Both the position numbers and the translations under genes were made by a program. A stretch of 64,000 bases of DNA, taken from NCBI RefSeq assembly GCF_041807705.1, contig NZ_JBGTYY010000005.1:29922-93921 (forward strand), given 5' to 3'. Each line of letters opens with the position of its first letter. The first letter of the stretch is position 1. The notes under the pieces were generated by a model. The model worked only from the letters and a program-made list of their open reading frames with translations, had not been told where the DNA came from and searched no databases. Of this stretch, positions 60,138 to 64,000 are shown one piece after another. The stretch comes from Mannheimia sp041807705. GTDB taxonomy: Bacteria > Pseudomonadota > Gammaproteobacteria > Enterobacterales > Pasteurellaceae.

Positions 60138-60490
60138 ATGAATACCAACCAACCAACCAACCAACCAACCAACCAACCAACCAACCAACGGTTGCGGTAG
60201 TTAGTTTAACCACAGCTCTGCCTGAATTGGGACGTGCGATTGAATCTGTGAAACAGCAAACCTACCCTTGCAAGCATTATATCTTTGTGAACGGAGAGGA
60301 ATATTACCGTTCTGCTTCAGAAATTATTCAAAAATTTGACAACTTAACTGTGATTTATTCGCCGATAAATGTTCATAATATTGATGGGTTGATCGCAATG
60401 TTAGTTAAAGAGGATGTGGTTTTCTATTTATCTGACAACGATTTTTTCGATCCAACTTATATCGAAGAACAAGTAAAGAAAGGTAATTAA
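60138..60490 (+). pseudogene. Phase-variable glycosyltransferase (GT2-type) fragment, out of frame here
   Basis: ATG at 60138 (AAAGGAAA upstream) leads directly into CCAA repeats. In this frame translation stops at TAG 60198-60200 after 20 codons. The downstream frame reads TVAVVSLTTALPELGRAIES, QQTYPCKHYIFVNG, then VVFYLSDNDFFDPTYIEEQ (a DxD-like acidic motif) and ends at 60490. This is the start of a family 2 glycosyltransferase fold. One more CCAA unit (12), or two fewer (9), would join the frames. Even then the product is only about 117 residues, half or less of a usual GT2, so it may be a truncated remnant as well. Targets such as LPS sugars are inferred from similar switches. Confidence 0.8.
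60145..60188 (+). repeat. CCAA tetranucleotide repeat, 11 copies
   Basis: 44 bases of perfect CCAA, flanked by partial units, located 7 bases after the ATG of the glycosyltransferase fragment. In-frame reading would encode repeats of Asn-Gln-Pro-Thr. Slipped-strand mispairing would switch the frame; 11 copies is the OFF state. Confidence 0.95.
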
Positions 60491-60614
60491 ACGAAATCGT
60501 TTTCCTTTGATCTGCTTCACAAAATGAAACATTAATTGCAAAAAAACATCGAAAATCGATCGCTTGCTAGGTAGAATAATTTTGAATGATGTTAGAAATA
60601 AAAAGGAGATAGTT

Positions 60615-61376
60615 ATGTCTGAAGTATTTCATTTAGGTTTAACAAAAGCGATGTTAAAAGGGGCAAAAATTGCGATTGTACCGGGAGATCCAGCAAGAAG
60701 TGAGCGTATCGCCAAGAAAATGGATAACCCTGAATTTTTGGCTTCGACTCGGGAATTTACCTCTTGGTTAGGGTATTTAAATGGTGAAGCAGTGGTTGTC
60801 TGTTCTACAGGGATCGGTGGCCCTTCAGTATCAATTTGTGTGGAAGAGTTAGCTCAACTAGGTATTCGCACCTTCTTACGCATTGGCACAACAGGGGCGA
60901 TTCAAGAACACATCAACGTAGGCGATATTTTAATTACCACAGGGGCTGTTCGTTTAGATGGTGCAAGCCAACATTTTGCGCCTATGGAATATCCTGCAGT
61001 GGCAAACTTTGAATGTACGAACGCACTTTACGCTGCAGCGGTTGATGCAGGGGTTAAACCTTACGTTGGTATTACAGCTTCTTCTGATACTTTCTACCCG
61101 GGGCAAGAGCGTTACGATACTTTCACAGGCAAAATTTATCGCCATTTCCAAGGTTCGTTAAAGCAGTGGCAAGATCTCAATGTAATGAATTTTGAAATGG
61201 AATCTGCCACGCTCTTTACAATGTGTTCTGCATTAGGCTTGCGTGCGGGTATGGTAGCTGGTGTGATTGTAAACCGCACCCAACAAGAAATTCCAAACGA
61301 AGCAACAATCCACGAAACCGAACACAAAGCAATTTCTGTTGTGGTCGAAGGTGTAAGAAAATTAATTCAAGGTTAA
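60615..61376 (+). CDS. udp: Udp, uridine phosphorylase
   Basis: 253 residues (E. coli 253), cleaving uridine with phosphate to uracil and ribose 1-phosphate. The ATG at 60615 has AAGGAG upstream and gives MSEVFHLGLTKAMLKGAKIAIVPGDPARSERIA; longer frames lack family support. STGIGGPSVSICVEELAQLG and FEMESATLFTMCSALGLRAGMVAGVIVNRTQQEIPNE are near-identical to E. coli. It has its own terminator. Confidence 0.97.
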   Translation: MSEVFHLGLTKAMLKGAKIAIVPGDPARSERIAKKMDNPEFLASTREFTSWLGYLNGEAVVVCSTGIGGPSVSICVEELAQLGIRTFLRIGTTGAIQEHINVGDILITTGAVRLDGASQHFAPMEYPAVANFECTNALYAAAVDAGVKPYVGITASSDTFYPGQERYDTFTGKIYRHFQGSLKQWQDLNVMNFEMESATLFTMCSALGLRAGMVAGVIVNRTQQEIPNEATIHETEHKAISVVVEGVRKLIQG

Positions 61377-61393
61377 TCTTCAAATTTAGGCGT

Positions 61394-61432
61394 AAAAAAG
61401 GTAAATTGTCGCCGTGATAATTTACCTTTTTG
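61394..61432 (+). terminator. Terminator of udp, abutting ubiC
   Basis: Perfect 13-bp stem AAAAAGGTAAATT / AATTTACCTTTTT with an 11-base loop. It ends only 4 bases before the ubiC start codon. Confidence 0.85.
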
Positions 61433-61436
61433 CTTT

Positions 61437-61928
61437 ATGTTTACAGAATATCGTAGAAATTTCTTAGAGGCGGAATGGCATTCAGACTCTACCCCTCTTT
61501 CTCTTGCTCAACAAGATTGGCTTTTGCACGATGGATCGCTTACCCAAAAACTACTTGATGTGGCAACCCATTTCAATGTGGAAGTAGTACAAGAAAAGTG
61601 GATTGCAAAAAATAGAGAAAAAATGACCACTTGCAATGAAGATGTTTGGTTACGAGAAGTGCTATTAAAAGACGGCGAAACAAATTGGATTTTCGCCCAA
61701 ACCCTTGTGCCAAAATCAACAATAGAAAATTTCGCCCGAAATGTATTGGTATTAGGTGATGAGCCGATTGGCTTATGGCTATTTTCTCAAAATCCGACTC
61801 GTACGAAATTAGAATGGACAAAAACAGAGAACGGTTTGTTTGCACGGCATGGCGTGTATGAAATAAAAGGCTATTCGCTTGAAATTAGGGAGTTGTTTTT
61901 GGCGGATTTCCCTTATCTAGTCGGTTAA
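61437..61928 (+). CDS. ubiC: UbiC, chorismate-pyruvate lyase
   Basis: 163 residues (E. coli 165). Makes 4-hydroxybenzoate from chorismate for ubiquinone. Family points: QDWLLHDGSLTQKL, VWLREVLLKDGETNWIFAQTLVP (active-site Arg), IGLWLFSQNPTRTKLEWT and the C-terminal LEIRELFLADFPYL (Glu). No Shine-Dalgarno is visible before the ATG; the space is taken by the udp terminator, so translation may be weak or leaderless. ubiA does not follow, unlike in E. coli. Confidence 0.9.
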   Translation: MFTEYRRNFLEAEWHSDSTPLSLAQQDWLLHDGSLTQKLLDVATHFNVEVVQEKWIAKNREKMTTCNEDVWLREVLLKDGETNWIFAQTLVPKSTIENFARNVLVLGDEPIGLWLFSQNPTRTKLEWTKTENGLFARHGVYEIKGYSLEIRELFLADFPYLVG

Positions 61929-62008
61929 AAAATGATGGTGCAAGCGTCCACGCTTGTGCCTAATTTTAATAAAAAGTACCAGTGAGGATGCTGGCACTAT
62001 CAATGAGT

Positions 62009-62878
62009 TTATTTTGCCAAGAACTGATAAATCGCAGCCATATCTACTTCGCTCAAGCCTGAATCGTTTGCCTGATTGTAAGTTTTAGTTGCTTGTTCAA
62101 TTAACGGGTAAGATTTACCTAGCTTCGCAATTTCTTCGCTTGCTAAGTTAAAATCTTTCGTCATATGCTTCATCATAAATGCAGGTTGGAACTCATTCGC
62201 TAAGTACATAGGCACTTTAGCTTGGAAAATAGGGCTATTCATAAATGAGCCTGAAATCATCTCAATCACTTGCTCTTTCGGAATACCGTACTGATCGGCA
62301 AAATTCAACGCTTCGCCGTAGGCTTGAACGAAAATCCCTAATAATGAGTTAATCATTAATTTAATACCGCCTGCTTTACCCACAGAACCATAATAGAAAG
62401 TGGTAGTGCTAAATGCGGCGAAAAGTGGCTTGATTTGCTCAACAATCTCTTCTTTACCTGCTAAAAGTACTAATAGTTTGCCAGCTTCTGCAACTTTGCT
62501 TGAGCCTGAAACAGGTGCTTCCACAAATTCCGCACCGTGTTGTGCAAGCAGAGCTTCAACCGCTTGGTTTTGGCTTGGCGAAATGGTGCTCATATTCACC
62601 ACTAATTTGCCTTTTAACTCTGCTAAAACCTCAGCACTTAACACCTGCTGAATAGACGCATAGTCTGCAATCATCAAAAAAATAATATCGTGAGCTTTCA
62701 CTAACTCAACAACAGAAGAATATAATTTCCCACCTGCTGCAACTACTTTCTCCGCTTTCTCTGGGCTGCGGTTATAAACCCCTACTTTTACCCCACTGTT
62801 AAGTAAGTGCTTCGCCATTGGTTCGCCCATTTGACCTAAACCAATCCAACCGATTTCTTGTGTGTTAAATTTTTGCAT
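62009..62878 (-). CDS. Beta-hydroxyacid dehydrogenase (GarR / 3-hydroxyisobutyrate dehydrogenase family)
   Basis: 289 residues. N-terminal Rossmann domain GWIGLGQMGEPMAKHLLNSG (residues 10-29), substrate-binding FVEAPVSGSSKVAEAGKLLVLLAG (the D/E-xPVSGG-like motif, with S for the second G), and the catalytic lysine region GSVGKAGGIKLMINSLLG. The family includes tartronate semialdehyde reductase, 3-hydroxyisobutyrate and succinic-semialdehyde-type reductases; I cannot choose among them. AAGGAGAAC precedes the ATG. Single gene on the minus strand. Confidence 0.88.
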   Translation of the reverse strand: MQKFNTQEIGWIGLGQMGEPMAKHLLNSGVKVGVYNRSPEKAEKVVAAGGKLYSSVVELVKAHDIIFLMIADYASIQQVLSAEVLAELKGKLVVNMSTISPSQNQAVEALLAQHGAEFVEAPVSGSSKVAEAGKLLVLLAGKEEIVEQIKPLFAAFSTTTFYYGSVGKAGGIKLMINSLLGIFVQAYGEALNFADQYGIPKEQVIEMISGSFMNSPIFQAKVPMYLANEFQPAFMMKHMTKDFNLASEEIAKLGKSYPLIEQATKTYNQANDSGLSEVDMAAIYQFLAK

Positions 62879-63005
62879 AATGTTCTCCTTGATTAAATAA
62901 TAGAATGATTATTGCGATTTTCGATCATCAAGTCAAATAGAGATAACTTGAATATAACGAGGGAAAGGAGTAGCATTTCCACACTAATTCATTCAGTAAA
63001 TAACA

Positions 63006-63797
63006 ATGAAACCAACAATCCTTTTATACGACTCTGGAATGGGTGGCTTAACGATTTATGATGAAATCCGTAAAGTGCTACCTCAAGCTCACTATTTATA
63101 TTGTTTTGATAATGCCTTTTTTCCTTATTCTGAGAAATCAGAAGAGGTATTGATTGAGCGAGCGGTCAAAATTGTGCAAAAAATTGCAGAAAAACAACCG
63201 CTTGATATGGTGGTTGTAGCCTGCAATACCGCTAGTACAGTGGTGCTTCCTGCATTGCGTAAGCATTTTCAATTTCCCATCGTAGGCACTGTACCGGCTA
63301 TTAAACCAGCAGCCACAATTTCTGAAAGCAAAACGATTGGTTTATTAGCCACGAAAGGTACGGTTTCTCGTCCTTATGTTGATGAATTGATTGAGAAATA
63401 TGCCCAAGATTGCATTGTGGAAAAAATTGGCACAACGGAGTTGGTTGAAATTGTAGAAGAAAAACAGAGAACGGGCAGAGTAGATATGGCTCGTTTACAA
63501 AAAGTAGTAGCGGATTGGCAAGAACATTCCACACTAGATACCGTTATTCTTGGTTGTACTCATTTTCCGTTGGTAAAACAGGAATTGCAGCAAGTGTTAC
63601 CAAAAGTGAAATACTTTGTTGATCCGGGAATAGGGATTGCTAAGCGGGTTTTAAGCTTGTTAGAAGAGGAAAAATTTAATCACAAGAATGAATTAGTTAA
63701 TGAAGCGTTTTGTACCGCAGAAACTTCTGCATTCGAGATTAAACGGAATATTATGCAACATTGGGGGTTTAATCAACTATCTGTGATTAATGTTTAA
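63006..63797 (+). CDS. murI: MurI, glutamate racemase
   Basis: 263 residues. Makes D-glutamate for peptidoglycan. Catalytic acids and cysteines are present: YDSGMGGLTIYDEI (Asp8), VVACNTASTV (first Cys), and VILGCTHFPLV (second Cys plus His). It lies directly before an rRNA operon, the same order as E. coli murI-rrnB. Start in a weak ribosome context (AGTAAATAACA). Confidence 0.96.
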   Translation: MKPTILLYDSGMGGLTIYDEIRKVLPQAHYLYCFDNAFFPYSEKSEEVLIERAVKIVQKIAEKQPLDMVVVACNTASTVVLPALRKHFQFPIVGTVPAIKPAATISESKTIGLLATKGTVSRPYVDELIEKYAQDCIVEKIGTTELVEIVEEKQRTGRVDMARLQKVVADWQEHSTLDTVILGCTHFPLVKQELQQVLPKVKYFVDPGIGIAKRVLSLLEEEKFNHKNELVNEAFCTAETSAFEIKRNIMQHWGFNQLSVINV

Positions 63798-63856
63798 GCT
63801 AAATCAATGTTTTTGATGAAAAATAATCCAGTTGATAAAAAACTTTAAAAAAGGGG

Positions 63857-63884
63857 TTGCAACAGTTTTAAAAACCTCTATAAT
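63857..63884 (+). promoter_or_regulatory. Ribosomal RNA operon promoter
   Basis: TTGCAA (63857-63862), 16-base spacer, TATAAT (63879-63884), then a GC-rich discriminator GCACCCC. This is the shape of a growth-controlled rrn promoter. It lies 60 bases after the murI stop. Confidence 0.88.
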
Positions 63885-63892
63885 GCACCCCA

Positions 63893-64000
63893 CACAACGA
63901 CGCGCTGTTGTGAACGGTTAGGTTTTAAGTTCAGTGCGTCGTTCTTTTTTGTTCTTTAACAATTTATCAGACAATCTGTGTGGGCACTTGTTGATTGACT
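63893..64000 (+). other. rRNA leader with antitermination signals (16S gene beyond edge)
   Basis: Contains a hairpin with outer arms AACGACGC / GCGTCGTT (about 63896-63947) and boxA-like TGTTCTTTAACAA (63950-63962), followed by ATTTATCAGACAATCTGTGTGGGCACT, which is typical of gammaproteobacterial rrn leaders. The mature 16S start is not reached. Confidence 0.87.

Overview
The window looks like a chromosomal segment of a Pasteurellaceae bacterium of the Mannheimia / Actinobacillus / Bibersteinia type. The main evidence is the abundance of the DNA uptake word ACAAGCGGT(C) and its reverse complement ACCGCTTGT, scattered between genes and often paired as terminator stems. The low-GC, enterobacteria-like housekeeping genes agree. 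Genus and species cannot be fixed from sequence alone.

Layout. 1-6.6 kb: trkA (cut by the window edge), rsmB, a UspA-like protein and a TAXI-type TRAP transporter (receptor plus fused permease), all on the minus strand. 6.9-8.5 kb: a trimeric autotransporter adhesin. 8.6-14.0 kb: a selenocysteine cluster (selB, selA, selC tRNA-Sec) enclosing pdxH and a RelE/ParE-type toxin-antitoxin pair, followed by a HigBA pair next to selC. 14.0-16.7 kb: nanE-nanK-nanA sialic acid catabolism with a CRP-like site. 16.7-20.8 kb: two exported proteins of unknown function (one behind a seven-copy GATAA repeat), a DppA-like binding protein, mioC and a small DUF1232-like protein. 20.8-28.6 kb: an L-arabinose cluster (araF, araG, araH, araC, an atypical ribulokinase, araA) with two AraC/CRP-type control regions. 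araG carries an in-frame stop and araD is absent. 28.8-40.5 kb: proS, a repetitive membrane-anchored protein, htpG, a VapBC-type pair, recG, a nucleoside hydrolase, a phosphohexomutase, a YebE-like and a YchJ-like protein.

40.48-40.93 kb is very probably the chromosomal origin oriC: perfect DnaA boxes, eight GATC sites in about 200 bp, and AT-rich 13-mer-like repeats directly upstream of mnmG. Gene orientation agrees: most genes to the left are on the minus strand, most to the right on the plus strand. 40.9-49.2 kb: mnmG and rsmG, normally neighbours, are separated by about 5.7 kb holding a fic remnant, four Sel1-repeat genes, two genes of unknown function and an intact fic gene. 49.5-56.6 kb: complete atpIBEFHAGDC operon. 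56.7-58.3 kb: a surface-lipoprotein candidate with three near-identical 210-bp repeats. 58.4-64 kb: asnA/asnC, a CCAA-repeat glycosyltransferase fragment that is out of frame here, udp, ubiC, a beta-hydroxyacid dehydrogenase, murI, and the promoter/leader of an rRNA operon whose 16S gene lies beyond the edge.

The genes give several local logics: SelA needs the PLP that PdxH makes, and it charges the adjacent tRNA-Sec that SelB uses. The nan genes convert sialic acid to GlcNAc-6-P. The ara genes import and begin to process arabinose. The accessory content (three toxin-antitoxin pairs, Fic, adhesin, repeat lipoprotein, two simple-sequence repeats) sits between conserved blocks.
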